Shown: positions 56,601 through 63,910, counted from the stretch's first letter. The stretch is DNA of 64,000 nt from Diphasiastrum complanatum (GCA_029204225.1 CM055098.1:1737106-1801105); one strand, 5' to 3'. The notes: generated by a model from the letters alone, not told the origin. Translations and numbers: made by a program.

Positions 56601-58436
56601 ATATTGAATGAATCTTTAGATATTTGTACCATACTTGTAGAGAATGATGTTCCGAAAGCTATGAAATTAATGAATGTTGTTCATCTTCCACTTGCATTCA
56701 ATATTTTTGTTAAGCTTATTTTTTTTGTTTTTGCATTGTTGTGAACATAGTACCCACGGTTCTCAGAATCGTGGGGTCTGAGAACCGTGGGGTGAACCGT
56801 GGTACGGTTCATAGATGCAGCGAATCGCGATTCGCTGGCTTCGCGAATCGCGAATCTGCGAATTGCGATTCGCTGCAGCGAATCGTGCTTCAGAAATGGA
56901 TCCTTCGTCTCTTGGAGGCAAACCTCACCATGAACCATGCTGTGTCAACAACCTCTCATATGTGCTTTGTAGATCATCTCATCAAGTCTTTGTGATCTCC
57001 TTAATTTGTTGTCTACCATGGTTCCTTTTCATCTTGGTGCACAAACATAATTCAACCCATTCATAGGGCAGGGGGCCATATGAAGCTAGGATACAATCAC
57101 ACACTTATGACCAGCCGTATTTGATCCAAGGTATCTGGTATAGTCGCGAGTCAGAGTTGAGAAGAGTGATTGAGACATAGAACATACGAGCATTGTGACT
57201 GGCAGATTTTTATATCATTTTATTTCATGTTCATTCATATCTCAGTTGTGGACTATAATCAAAGCAATGAGCACATAAAGAATGTGTAATTCATAAATTC
57301 CTCGAAGATGTTGAATGGTAAATCGCTTTAGAAGAATAAGTCTAATGGGAAATTCTTCGAAGATATTGCACTTATGGACATTTGATCTTGGGGATGGTAT
57401 CTTGCTACACATATCTGGAGTTTAGTTCTTGTTCTCTCTTCAACATGAGATCCCAGAAGCCAGGAACTGACTAGAGAAGGGTTACTCAGCTCCTCCTGTC
57501 TCGGAGCCACTGGGCGTAGCACCGGCAAGGCCACCCATGAAAAGTGGAAGCTCTCATTTCCGTGCTGCTTACTGATATTAGAGAAGCTATGTTTCCAGTC
57601 ACACTTTCAGGATGCATCTAGGTGCCTTTTTTTTGAAACATTAATCACCCCATGATCATATATACGACAAAGATCTTGAGACTTTGAATTTATCAATATG
57701 AATTGGACCCCCATTTTACGATTCCAGGTATCTAGATCTATACCCATACCTCCCTTTTCATATCCAGAAAGTCTTTTCTCACGGGTAGAAGCTGGCAGCT
57801 CGCATACTCAGAGCACTGCAGTTCTTACTCCCTCCCTTGATGATGGTTCAACAAGGCATTAACGATGAAGATGAATTGGACTGTGAGTAGGGACAGCAGG
57901 CAGTGGCTTCCCAATCACCACACCAGAGACGATGAGTAGAAGCTGCACAAGCTCTTCCTTTATGAGGTACATGTGTATGCATTTGCTGTCTCTGGTAGAA
58001 ACTGAGGCTTATGCAGTCCTTTACCATATACCTTCTCAACACAAAACAATGAAAAACCAACTCTCTAATCCCTCTGCAAGTGCTTGCATGCAGATAATTT
58101 TCAGAATTGATCGACCACTGGATTCACTAAATCTTTCTTCACCAGCCTCAAAACAATCTTGACCTTAAATTCTGCAATTATGTTTTGAAGAAAAACAGGC
58201 TCAGATTGTTCTCGCACAAATGTCAAGTCTTGTAGTAGAATTGCAATATTCTGGATGTTGAAAATGCTTGATTCTTGCCCAAAACTTCTTGATCCTTATC
58301 ACTTATTTTGACACTTATACACCAAAAGGCCTAGTGTATACTGATGGTGTGTTCATATGGTACTTGCACCAGGGGTCCAACCTTGACAGCAATGCAAAAC
58401 AGTGGCGCCTTGCAGCAGACTTTCTGAATGACATAG
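31084..58436 (+). CDS. RUS3: RUS3-like protein (root UV-B sensitive, DUF647), exons 1-7
   Basis: Plant RUS proteins are membrane-associated DUF647 proteins; some act in UV-B and vitamin B6-linked seedling growth, and RUS3 has no firm role. Exons: 31084-31184, 31356-31416, 36255-36314, 36418-36456, 36668-36730, 37826-37882, 58373-58436. The phases join exactly (101+61 nt, then four phase-0 exons). The product starts [20 protein letters not shown] and passes through [70 protein letters not shown] and [17 protein letters not shown], the conserved first half of DUF647; WDTLQGLSTY is RUS3-like. Two introns are swollen by retroelements: intron 2 (4.8 kb) and intron 6 (20.5 kb). About 154 codons of a normal roughly 430 are visible; the rest lies right of the window or was missed. 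An earlier out-of-frame ATG occurs at 31077. Confidence 0.87.
32462..33093 (-). pseudogene. LINE-a, endonuclease fragment
   Basis: Minus-strand coding resembles the apurinic-type endonuclease at the start of LINE ORF2, which nicks target [56 protein letters not shown] and [20 protein letters not shown] (GDFNART in active relatives). The upstream part (32870-33050) aligns with LINE-d at 63800-63960, including a GGGATTTGGGCCCCC stretch and the WNCxGIHS start, but carries stops. The 5' side abuts the (GA)n at 33094-33151 directly. The copy is cut off within the endonuclease at about 32462, which is unusual for a LINE (they normally lose 5' ends) and implies later deletion. Confidence 0.75.
33094..33151. 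repeat. (AG)n microsatellite between LINE-a and LINE-b
   Basis: A pure 58-bp AG run. In LINE sense (minus strand) it is (TC)n directly following the LINE-b 3' end AATAAAGC. Confidence 0.97.
33152..33366 (-). mobile_element. LINE-b, 3' UTR fragment
   Basis: About 215 bp that aligns with the 3' UTR of LINE-d (60345-60540): shared GGAGACGTTT, TACGCTCCC and the terminal hairpin ATGCCTTTTGGCAT (33171-33184), then ATTAATAAAGC and (TC)n. It is a strongly 5'-truncated insertion bounded by (GA)n on both sides. Confidence 0.85.
33367..33415. repeat. (GA)n microsatellite between LINE-b and LINE-c
   Basis: A 49-bp GA run. In LINE sense it follows LINE-c's 3' end, after four ATTCTA-like hexamers. Confidence 0.97.
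33416..35633 (-). pseudogene. LINE-c, internally deleted non-LTR element
   Basis: In minus sense it starts with a GC-rich leader (35455-35633) directly against (TC)n, then an ORF from ATG at about 35452 ([20 protein letters not shown]), probably ORF1. Near 35090 this passes in frame into the end of ORF2 reverse transcriptase, [16 protein letters not shown] and IVASYTYF, so endonuclease and most of RT are deleted. Further on come [20 protein letters not shown] (matching LINE-d) and, after frame breaks, a Cys/His-rich tail [15 protein letters not shown] (near 34000-34080). The 3' end has the conserved hairpin (33458-33469), hexamer repeats and then (TC)n. Stops and shifts make it non-functional. 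Confidence 0.8.
35634..35688. repeat. (AG)n microsatellite at the 5' end of LINE-c
   Basis: A 55-bp AG run adjoining the GC-rich start of LINE-c. Thus LINE-c has (TC)n, in its own sense, on both sides. Confidence 0.97.
36255..36730 (+). CDS. RUS3: RUS gene exons 3, 4 and 5
   Basis: Exon 3 (36255-36314, 20 codons), exon 4 (36418-36456, 13 codons) and exon 5 (36668-36730, 21 codons) are each flanked by AG and GT and each begins and ends on a codon boundary. They encode [33 protein letters not shown] and [20 protein letters not shown]+Q, an unbroken run of the DUF647 core. Confidence 0.93.
37061..37119. repeat. Foldback in RUS intron 5
   Basis: Inner arms CACTTAACGGAT and ATCCGTTAAGTG are perfect with a five-base loop; outer arms GGGTTTC/GAAACCC extend the fold to about 27 bp per side with mismatches. 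It could be a small foldback element or a hairpin RNA source. Confidence 0.8.
37826..37882 (+). CDS. RUS3: RUS gene exon 6
   Basis: 57 nt after a CTGTTTCAG acceptor and before GTAAAT, encoding [19 protein letters not shown], the best conserved DUF647 segment. The next exon in order lies 20.5 kb away. Confidence 0.95.
38860..39990 (+). pseudogene. Gypsy-2 pol fragment (RT end, RNase H, integrase start)
   Basis: Plus-strand Gypsy coding in several broken frames: the RT/RNase H connection [20 protein letters not shown], then [14 protein letters not shown] and [17 protein letters not shown] with VADALSRIL, then an integrase zinc-binding part, [15 protein letters not shown] and [13 protein letters not shown], and the start of the core, [12 protein letters not shown]. 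Stops fall near 39124, 39162 and 39367, among others. The integrase part is very close to that of Gypsy-6 (44539-45605), so both belong to one family. No LTR is attached. Confidence 0.85.
40266..41251 (-). pseudogene. Gypsy-3 RT fragment, minus strand
   Basis: Minus-strand reading gives RT blocks [56 protein letters not shown] and [11 protein letters not shown]; the last replaces the catalytic F/Y-V/L-D-D with FINV, so the active site is destroyed. Upstream (41051-41251) an acidic linker frame precedes RT as in related elements. It is inverted relative to Gypsy-2 and Gypsy-4, and similar to both. Confidence 0.82.
41790..42700 (+). pseudogene. Gypsy-4 reverse transcriptase fragment
   Basis: Plus-strand [21 protein letters not shown], then [56 protein letters not shown] and [19 protein letters not shown] small deletion near 42293 breaks the frame; it resumes with [14 protein letters not shown] (catalytic FVDD intact), then EIEYLGHIV and [20 protein letters not shown]. 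Similarity ends near 42670-42710, where the opposite-strand Gypsy-5 begins. The region 41500-41790 may be more of the same element but shows no motif. Confidence 0.85.
42714..43698 (-). pseudogene. Gypsy-5 pol fragment, target of Gypsy-6
   Basis: Minus-strand coding close to Gypsy-7: RT with [40 protein letters not shown] and [18 protein letters not shown], earlier RT and pre-RT parts (43080-43450) in broken frames, and a protease-end region near 43590-43690 matching the SLAGIDSQ part of Gypsy-7. It stops exactly where the Gypsy-6 LTR starts (43699). A gag piece of a Gypsy-7-like element on the far side of Gypsy-6 (54598-54845, minus) is probably the other half, with the middle lost. Confidence 0.82.
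43699..44381 (-). repeat. Gypsy-6 3' LTR
   Basis: 683 bp with TGTTACAGC start and GCCTGACA end in minus sense. A polypurine run, AAGTGGGGAAGGGA, lies directly upstream (44382-44395). The LTR holds two tandem copies of a roughly 70-bp unit (about 44012-44152) rich in CACGTG-like motifs. Confidence 0.9.
44394..45605 (-). pseudogene. Gypsy-6 integrase and chromodomain-like tail
   Basis: Minus-strand integrase, entered just after the first part of its zinc finger: [33 protein letters not shown], the core [12 protein letters not shown] with [14 protein letters not shown] and [16 protein letters not shown] (catalytic D, D, E present), [15 protein letters not shown], and a C-terminal [16 protein letters not shown] frameshift near 44570 separates the final chromodomain-like block, VLDRQERRL and [17 protein letters not shown], which ends at TGA-side position 44394. 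The 5' end is cut at 45605 by Gypsy-1b. The long open frame runs on into the Gypsy-1b LTR by chance, so its first 11 or so codons are LTR-derived. Confidence 0.9.
45606..45962 (-). repeat. Gypsy-1b 3' LTR
   Basis: 357 bp, reverse orientation of the Gypsy-1 LTR (TGTAATAG...CTCGTAACA on the plus strand). The flank ACTAG (45601-45605) is one half of a likely target duplication; the other half was removed by the deletion. Confidence 0.93.
45963..46470 (-). pseudogene. Gypsy-1b integrase C-terminus and chromodomain-like tail
   Basis: Minus-strand coding nearly identical to the end of Gypsy-1: [58 protein letters not shown] and [13 protein letters not shown]. It keeps the glutamine codon that is TAG in Gypsy-1 and the tryptophan of KWND, so it is the better guide to the ancestral protein here. 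Similarity to Gypsy-1 stops at 46470, where Gypsy-6 gag begins; everything upstream, including its 5' LTR, is missing. Confidence 0.9.
46471..46626 (-). pseudogene. Gypsy-6 gag N-terminus
   Basis: Minus strand from ATG at 46626: [20 protein letters not shown] followed by a short coiled-coil-like stretch ([15 protein letters not shown]). It ends at a deletion junction with Gypsy-1b after about 50 codons. An in-frame upstream ATG (46668) is less likely, being in the leader. Identity as gag rests on position after primer site and leader and on its similarity in style to other chromovirus gag starts. Confidence 0.65.
46627..46907 (-). other. Gypsy-6 leader, inner part
   Basis: Non-coding DNA between the gag start and the Gypsy-7 insertion point. 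The sequence GTATG at 46903-46907 is the left target duplication of Gypsy-7. Confidence 0.7.
46908..47331 (-). repeat. Gypsy-7 3' LTR
   Basis: 424 bp; lacks 27 bp (CTCAGTAATATGACC region) present in the other LTR. It contains two tandem 39-bp units (about 47163-47240) of the type AGGGCCCAAGGCCAA. In minus sense a purine-rich GTCGAGGAG precedes it (47332-47341), the polypurine tract. Confidence 0.95.
47376..52084 (-). pseudogene. Gypsy-7 gag-pol polyprotein, nearly intact
   Basis: ATG at 52084 ([19 protein letters not shown]). Domains in order on the minus strand: gag with proline/glycine-rich stretch (51740-51900) and WFAKLDTYF; capsid core (51100-51630); zinc knuckle [14 protein letters not shown] (about 50990-51035); protease [12 protein letters not shown] (about 50735-50765); RT with [12 protein letters not shown] and YFDD at 49714-49725; RNase H ([30 protein letters not shown]); integrase zinc finger ([20 protein letters not shown]), core ([35 protein letters not shown]) and chromodomain-like end [17 protein letters not shown]. 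Breaks: TAG at 51629-51631, TAG at 48266-48268, a one-base deletion near 48090, TGA at 47592-47594. Catalytic residues are all present. The longest unbroken part is 1,070 codons (48266-51478 from its first ATG). Confidence 0.93.
52085..53054 (-). other. Gypsy-7 untranslated leader
   Basis: About 970 bp between primer site and gag. Part (52600-53000) repeats GGGCGCC/AGGGCGC words. No coding expected. Confidence 0.75.
53055..53066 (-). promoter_or_regulatory. Gypsy-7 primer binding site
   Basis: In minus sense TGGTATTAGAGC follows the LTR without a gap; it differs from the initiator tRNA-Met match TGGTATCAGAGC by one C-to-T change. Confidence 0.9.
53067..53517 (-). repeat. Gypsy-7 5' LTR
   Basis: 451 bp, AGTTATG...CATAACT. 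GTATG at 53518-53522 completes the target duplication. It keeps the 27 bp lost from the 3' LTR. Confidence 0.95.
53523..53919 (-). other. Gypsy-6 leader, outer part, and primer site
   Basis: Non-coding leader continuing from 46627-46907. The primer site TGGTATCAGAGC (minus sense) is at 53906-53917, two bases inside the 5' LTR, matching initiator tRNA-Met. Confidence 0.82.
53920..54432 (-). repeat. Gypsy-6 5' LTR, truncated
   Basis: 513 bp matching 43699-44226 or so; the outer part (about 155 bp of the full LTR) is missing and replaced by unrelated DNA at 54433. The second copy of the internal tandem unit is partly deleted here. Confidence 0.9.
54433..54597. other. Short unassigned segment
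   Basis: It lies between the truncated Gypsy-6 LTR and the gag fragment. No similarity inside the window was noticed; it could be part of an unseen element. Confidence 0.4.
54598..54845 (-). pseudogene. Gypsy-5 gag fragment (Gypsy-7-like)
   Basis: In one minus frame it reads [20 protein letters not shown], then [20 protein letters not shown] and GSSDGN, which aligns with Gypsy-7 gag (PPPGFPRP.., [20 protein letters not shown]). It is joined directly to the Copia-3 protease at 54845/54846 in a different frame. Confidence 0.78.
54846..55209 (-). pseudogene. Copia-3 protease region
   Basis: Minus strand: [20 protein letters not shown] with the aspartic protease DSGA motif, then [35 protein letters not shown] and [13 protein letters not shown], the protease to pre-integrase segment of Ty1/Copia. 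It ends where the Gypsy-5 gag fragment joins. Confidence 0.88.
55210..55795 (-). pseudogene. Copia-3 gag (UBN2 type)
   Basis: Minus strand gag with [39 protein letters not shown] and [11 protein letters not shown] frameshift near 55430 moves it to [19 protein letters not shown] and [13 protein letters not shown]; a TAG and further shift follow near 55270. Gag then runs straight into the protease, so the zinc knuckle is missing. The family differs from Copia-1 and Copia-2. Confidence 0.85.
55796..56166 (-). other. Copia-3 leader and primer site
   Basis: Non-coding leader. At 56152-56166 minus sense reads TGATATCAGAATAGG, a decayed initiator tRNA-Met match (expected TGGTATCAGAGC), lying against the LTR end TTTTGTCA. 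Confidence 0.7.
56167..56580 (-). repeat. Copia-3 5' LTR, outer end uncertain
   Basis: It starts (plus strand) at TGACAAAATCC next to the primer site. There is no second LTR in the window to fix its other end, which I place only roughly. Confidence 0.5.
56756..56884. repeat. Cluster of palindromes
   Basis: Within 130 bp: perfect arms ACGGTTCTCAG/CTGAGAACCGT (56756-56766 and 56778-56788), an 18-bp palindrome AGCGAATCGCGATTCGCT (56819-56836), TTCGCGAATCGCGAA (56840-56854), and a second 18-bp palindrome GATTCGCTGCAGCGAATC (56867-56884). The DNA is CpG-rich compared with its surroundings. Confidence 0.93.
56890..58372. other. Right end of RUS intron 6, nothing recognised
   Basis: No retroelement or exon motif was found. 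It ends with the acceptor TTGCACCAG. Confidence 0.5.
58373..58436 (+). CDS. RUS3: RUS gene exon 7
   Basis: 64 nt encoding [20 protein letters not shown] and I, then a split codon before GTTGGT. It continues exon 6 (FTLYQ|[16 protein letters not shown]) as in all RUS proteins. The following exon (expected to start with a GMLMDL-like block) was not found before 64000. Confidence 0.93.
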
Positions 58437-60262
58437 GTTGGTTCACATGATTAAAGATTTTGAAGCTTCTGAAATGGGTTCAACTTTTAAATATTTAAAG
58501 TGCTCTGCAACTTGAGACTTTGCCATTGCTGTTGCAATGACATGATCGAACATTAATATGCCTCGGAGAGATTGTTGGAATGCTGTGTTTGGAACTAGGT
58601 GGTTTTGCTACTATCTGTTTGATTTGTCATTGTGTGCTTTTTCTTTTGACATTGACTAGTGAATGCGGTGCTTGTTTTACTATATTTGGCACGTACACTC
58701 ACCAGAAGCAACTACTGTGTCCTGTTGCGAATTCTGGATAATAATTCACAAGAATAATAATTGCTATACACAATATTGTATTTTACCATGCTTCTAGGTC
58801 CATGAAAACATGATTTTGTCTAATTAGCAATTTGGAGATCTTCCCAAAAGAGAGCAAATAGACACACACACACATGCATATGGACGCACGTGCTTGCACG
58901 TGCACACATGCACATTGCAAACCCCTTTATGCAGTTGCCTAAATGAAGATGCTGATCTCTCTTTGTCATTGTAAAAATAGGTGCAGTGAAGAAAGTGGGA
59001 GCCTGAAGATCATCTAAATTTTCACAATATATCTAGACTTGTAATACCCCAGGCTATTATTTGGCAACCAATAAGTCATTTTTATGGTGGCCATTTGTAG
59101 CATTATTGGTTGCATCCATGCATAATGTTTTATGTAGGAACTTTACGTTCAGCTGGACAGCCCATCAAAAGGACTGACTAGTTGATGGCTTGATTGGTTG
59201 AAGAAACTCACTGCTCATAGTAACCGAAGAGTGTCAGCACTGACTGCTCGCTGGTGATTAGCAGCCTTGCGAAAGCTGCGTCCTCATGGCTACAATGGCT
59301 CAGGTGAATAAAGGGTCATCCAAGATTGTGACCCTGCTTTGGGGGCAGGGGTCACAATCTTGGGTGACTCTTTATTTCCAGAAACGTGGCAATAACTAGT
59401 CTTACTCCTCCACCATCACTCTTGCTTTTCTGTTCTCCTCTAAAATCCTCCACCTCGCTCCTCACTCTCGCTGCTCCTCCACCCTGCACTCCGCTCCTCT
59501 CTCCCCTCCACTAACTCTACCTCACTCTTGCCCCTCCACCATTGCAATAGCCAGTTCCACACCTCCTCCACTGTAGCTGCTCCTGCTCCTGCCGGTGGAC
59601 TGTACTGGTTACTTTCAGCTTACGTGCCGACAGGGATACTCCAGAGTCCACTGTTACTTATACTACTTGATATTGGGCTTCCTCGTATAGGGTTAAAACA
59701 TCTTAGGTCAATGGGGATGGGCCCTTAGATGTGCTTGAAAATGGTATCAATAACTCCTTAAGGCGAAATGCCAATATATAGCTTGGGAAAACAAGCTAGT
59801 TACGACCAAATCAAGGGTGATGGTCAACTAGAATGTGTTGCATGCCAAGAATAATGCAAATGTGAAGTCAATTTCGAAGCTCAAAGGGAAAAACAGCTAA
59901 GTTTAGCTGCCAAAGCACCTTAGAGGGATTTGTGCATCGTTTATGAGGGGTAAAAGTCAAATTTCAGGGGGTTTAGATATCATGGTACTTGAAAATAATA
60001 TGTGTGATTCTGTGAGGCAAAATGCCAGACTATGGCTAGGAATAGACTTGTGAAGACCCAAACCAAGGATGAGGGTCAACTACAATATGCTAGACATTTT
60101 GCATCTCAAGGATCATGCATACTCAATTTTTGGAGCTACAAGGGAAAACCAACTATATTAAGAAATTTCTAGGTTGTGGCACCTCAAATGGACTCTTGCA
60201 TAAAGTTGGTAGTACAAGGCCGGTTGACAAGGTACAAAAGGGCTTGATGATGAATGAAAAAC

Positions 60263-60264
<2 letters not shown>
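58437..60264. other. RUS intron 7, no exon recognised
   Basis: A CA-rich repeat lies near 58862-58915 and a long hairpin at 59307-59376. I see no RUS exon; the intron probably continues through LINE-d beyond the window. Confidence 0.5.
59307..59376. repeat. 70-bp hairpin with 31-bp arms
   Basis: The left arm begins AATAAAGGGTCATCC and ends GACCCTGC; the right arm is its complement with three or so mismatches and one extra base. The loop is about 6 bases. It may be a miniature foldback element or a hairpin RNA precursor. Confidence 0.9.

Positions 60265-60344
<80 letters not shown>
60265..60344. repeat. (AG)n microsatellite at the 3' end of LINE-d
   Basis: An 80-bp AG run. In LINE sense (minus) it is (TC)n following AATAAAGC, just as at 33151/33152. 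Confidence 0.97.
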
Positions 60345-60347
<3 letters not shown>

Positions 60348-60699
60348 TATTAATATCTTTTCCATGCCAAAAGGCATATAAGACCAAAAGGAGTACATGG
60401 GGATGTGAAGTATGTGAAAACCATGGGAGCGTATATAAACGTCTCCAAGAAAAACTATGCATAAAAGAGAAATGGGTAATATAACTGTAAACTACAAACT
60501 GCCAACTGTCCATAAGTGGGAGCAAGAATAGCTGCCGGGAGTAGAGTAGTATCAGATAGTGCTGCTGCTGAAAAAAGACGTAATACGAGCTGTATAAGGA
60601 GGTATGGACCGTTGCTGACGTCGTCTAGGAGGGTGAAAACTGTGTGCTCTCGTAACAAGGCGAGAAGTGTGAAATGCTGCATGACTATGAGTGATACAC

Positions 60700-61607
60700 T
60701 GTCTCTGACATCGGTGAGGTGGTATGTCGTCGTTGGGCCGTGTCCGTCTCCTGGTGAAGAAAGACGTAATCTGAGCCTGAGAGCTAGGATGTGGCTGGTA
60801 AGCTGACTGGTACATATCCTGGCACAGCAAGACCATCTCTGCGACATAGCGAGAGTCCTCATATCCCATCAGTGCTCTGAGTGTAGTAGGCATGTCACGG
60901 AATAAACAATGATATCTCCCTCTAATCTCATAATATATGGGGCATCTGAAGATGAAATGCTCCTCGGACTCATCTCATGTAGGGGACACAGCAGACATAG
61001 TCTCTCCTCTCGTGGTGTACCCTGGAATCTGCCTGTCTCAATAGCCAACTAATGTGAGGAGACTTTGAACTGTCCCAAAGTGAAACGGAGACCGTGTGAT
61101 AGTCCATAAGACAAATAGCGAGGTAAAACTGGAAGACCAGTGGCATCCTGCTCTAGAAAGTGAGTCCGGTAGTAGTCAGGCTTAACCCCCAGTTGGTGAC
61201 GTCAGGTACGGTCGAGATATGCTCTGTATAAAAAACGTCTAATGTACTGGTGTGTACCCAAAGGGAGATCAGTGATAGTGATACCAAATGCTTCCATGAG
61301 GAAGTGTGATGCCTGAGAGAACCATGATAGCCGGTATCCCTGAGTCTGAAGTGATGAGGGGACATGAGTGCATTCCGCGTATATCTCTGCTCGTTATCAA
61401 GAAGTGCCTGAGCTCTCTGGATGTACGTGATAAGCTGGAAGGCTGCCTCAATCTGAATAGGGGGGTGGCAAACTCCGCAAGGATGATCTCATGGGGAACC
61501 GAGGGCTTCGCTCGGATCATGCGAGCCAACATGGTGGTCTGTAAGCGTGAAATGCTGGACCAATGTGAAGATGATAGTCTTGTACACCATATCTCTGCGG
61601 CATACAA
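60700..61607 (-). pseudogene. LINE-d ORF2 C-terminal part
   Basis: Contains MYAAEIWCTRLSSSHW and ARMIRAKPSVPHEIILAEFA, matching LINE-c, followed by broken frames toward a cysteine-containing tail near 60940-61000. Several stops are present. The role of this region in LINEs is nucleic-acid binding. Confidence 0.7.
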
Positions 61608-61736
61608 GGCTGAAGGGGTGACGATGGTGTCAAACAGTCTGCACTTACTCGGGGCATCCCGAATAGCCTTACAGAAGCAGAATCTCTCCAGTTGGACTAG
61701 TAAAGAGTGGCCCTTCCCAAGTCTAGAAGTAGCCGC

Positions 61737-62585
61737 CTATCTCATACTGAAGGTAGGACCAGAGAAGAGCACGCCCAGGTAAGTGTACGAAGAAACCACC
61801 TCTAGGGATTGTCCATCAAAGGTAAGCTCCTGGCGCTGCATGAAGGCCCGAGAGGTATTGAAGACCATAACTTTGGTCTTCGAGAGGTTCACCCCTAAAC
61901 CCCACTGAGTACAAACAGTGTGTAAACAGTCCCATTGTCTCTGTAATCCCTCTATGGTACGTGAGACTAGTACCACATCATCCGCATAGAGAAGGATGGC
62001 AATCAAAACGTCTCCCAGCCGACAACCGTCCCCACCACATTGAGAGACCCTCTCATAGAGAGCCATGATGGCTAGAATAATATCTGTAGAGAAACCTAGG
62101 TCTCGGAGTCTCTGGATAAGTTAAGAGCGTGGAACAGAATCAAAGGCTTTCCGGAAGTCCACAAAACAATAGTAAACCTTTTCTTTCCTATGTCTAGCTT
62201 CCTCAATGATGGCTCGGAGTGTGAATATGTGATCTGTAGTGGAATAATGAGCGCGGAACCCTGCTTGACCCAAAGCATGTAATCTCCTGGACTCTGCTTA
62301 TGAGCTAACTGCAGACTGGAGGATGACGCCATATATCTTTGCGAGGACATGTCCAATCATAATAGTGTGGTAATTACCAGGTACCATGGGGTCACCGTTT
62401 TTATGGATATGATGTATGATGTTGTTGCACCAAGAGGATGGGAAGCCCTCAACAACAGCATGGTTAAGGAGACTGGATAATGTAGGGGCAAGGGTATCGG
62501 GGGCGTGAATCAGTAGCTTAGACTCAAGATCTTCAATGTCTCTGGTGCGGTGGGTTTTCAGCTTTTTGATTGCTGCCCGAACCAA
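61737..62585 (-). pseudogene. LINE-d reverse transcriptase
   Basis: Minus strand: IKKLKTHRTRDIEDLESKLL, IHKNGDPMVPGNYHTIMIG and LAKIYG; after a shift near 62300, CFVDFRKAFDSVPRS; then MALYERVSQ, and at 61950-61990 LLYADDVVLVSRT (catalytic ADD) with [15 protein letters not shown] and VVSSYTYLGVLF. The usual QGxPLSP block between the FRKAFD and YADD parts is missing, so about 50 residues are deleted. Dead as an enzyme. Confidence 0.85.
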
Positions 62586-62599
62586 GTCAGGGGTGAAGA

Positions 62600-62912
62600 A
62601 GGTGAAGTCTGAAGGTCGAGGAGAGATGGAGATGGGCGTATCAGTGGGTATTGTCTAAAGCTGGGTAGCATAGTCAGTCCAAATATGTAAATCGTCCAGA
62701 AGAGGGGGAGGGGCACAAGGGATAAACTCACGCCAAAAGGCACCAGAGGAGGAGCTAAGAAGGAGGTTCACAAGACGGTTTCCTTCGGAGTCATCATAGG
62801 CACGTTTTTTGTGACGGAGTGTGCGATTGTACAATTGCCGTGAAGAGCGGAGGAGATGGCGGGCGTGGAAACGAGCATGTGTGACAGAGTGGTGAAGGGA
62901 TCGACATTCCAC
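62600..62912 (-). pseudogene. LINE-d linker between endonuclease and RT
   Basis: Frame 62655-62912 reads HARFHARHLLRSSRQLYNRT, LRHKKRAYDDSEGNRLVNLL and GAFWREFIPC, the basic linker seen before RT in LINE ORF2. Confidence 0.7.
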
Positions 62913-63048
62913 GTCATACCACGGTGGATGGAAAGGTTGGGATGATCATGGATGGACTGGTTTGTGTTTATGAGGTTTAGAGGGGAAAGCCAAAGTAGCC
63001 GCAAAGTGGAGACAGGTGGTGAGGAAGGCGGCTTGTGATTCCAGTGAT

Positions 63049-63910
63049 TCACTGTGTGGAAAAGAGTGAAGTAAGGAGGTGAGGGATTCCTGGTAGAGTG
63101 GGATAGAGAGGGGGTGGAAGGTGTATTTGGGTGCAAAGGATGGACTGGTGTTGAGGTTGTGGTGGTGGAAGGTGGCAAGTAGCGAAGGATAGGAACGAAT
63201 GATCAGAGAGGGTGGTAGGGGAGATACGGAAGCTGTGAATGAGAGGAATGGATGACGTTGACCCTATGAGGTAATCAACCACACTATGACCGCCGCTGTG
63301 AGGGTGACACGTATAGCTGCCAGAGTTAGGCCAGTGAGGTAGGCCATTATAAATGGCTAACTCATGTGCCTCACCAAACTGCAACAGGTACTCACCATAT
63401 GAAGTAATAGGTCCCGGTGCATCATCGGAGATCCTGGTGATCCCCAAGCTGTCACTATCCAGGGCATGAACTCGCATCTGATCTGTAGCATCTTGGAACT
63501 CTATTTGTCGTGAAGTTGTCGAGGCATTAAAATCCAACAAGGGAGGAGGACTCTGGAGGAAAATAGCAGGCAACAATGAAGACGTCCCTGTCCAAACCAG
63601 TCGCTCGTCCTGTGGTACGAAGCCAAATATACCGTGCATTCTCATCATGCCTGACGAACTCAAACACCTGATGAAGGGACTCTCTGTAGAGACAAGCCCC
63701 TCCTCCCGAACCACGGCCGCTGGCTTTTCTAATCTCAGATCTGTATACTGAATCCCATCTGTATCCCGGGAAGGTGGGTAAACTGCGCACCTGGCTCTCG
63801 TGAGTCTCCATAAAAAACAATAGGTCTCGTCCAGTGATAAAGTCAATCAGATCACCTGTTGTAGAGGATGAGTGGATGCCATCACAATTCCATACCCCAA
63901 TCTGAAGATG
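63049..63910 (-). pseudogene. LINE-d endonuclease
   Basis: Minus strand, two frames. The first (from about 63900) has the start VWNCDGIHSSSTTGD, FMETHESQVRSLPTFPGY (metal-binding ETH), and ARYIWLRTTGRATGLDRDVF with VACYFPPESSS. A deletion and frameshift near 63530-63540 lead to DFNASTTSRQIEFQD, then SGGHSVVDYLIGS and TTLSDHSFLSF (the SDH catalytic block), in frame to 63049. All endonuclease motifs are thus present, but not in one frame. Confidence 0.85.

Larger units (their letters stand above)
37883..58372 (+). other. RUS intron 6 (20.5 kb) packed with nested retroelements
   Basis: The donor is GTAAAT after exon 6 and the acceptor TTGCACCAG before exon 7. Between them I recognise, left to right: Gypsy-2 (+), Gypsy-3 (-), Gypsy-4 (+), Gypsy-5 (-), Gypsy-6 (-) carrying Gypsy-1b (-) and Gypsy-7 (-), the other part of Gypsy-5, and Copia-3 (-). 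About 37883-38860 and 56900-58372 hold nothing I can name. Confidence 0.85.

Noticed and set aside
63049-63178. Proline/threonine-rich frame at the end of the LINE-d endonuclease
   Set aside because: It is a low-complexity region at a frame transition; I do not treat it as a separate gene.
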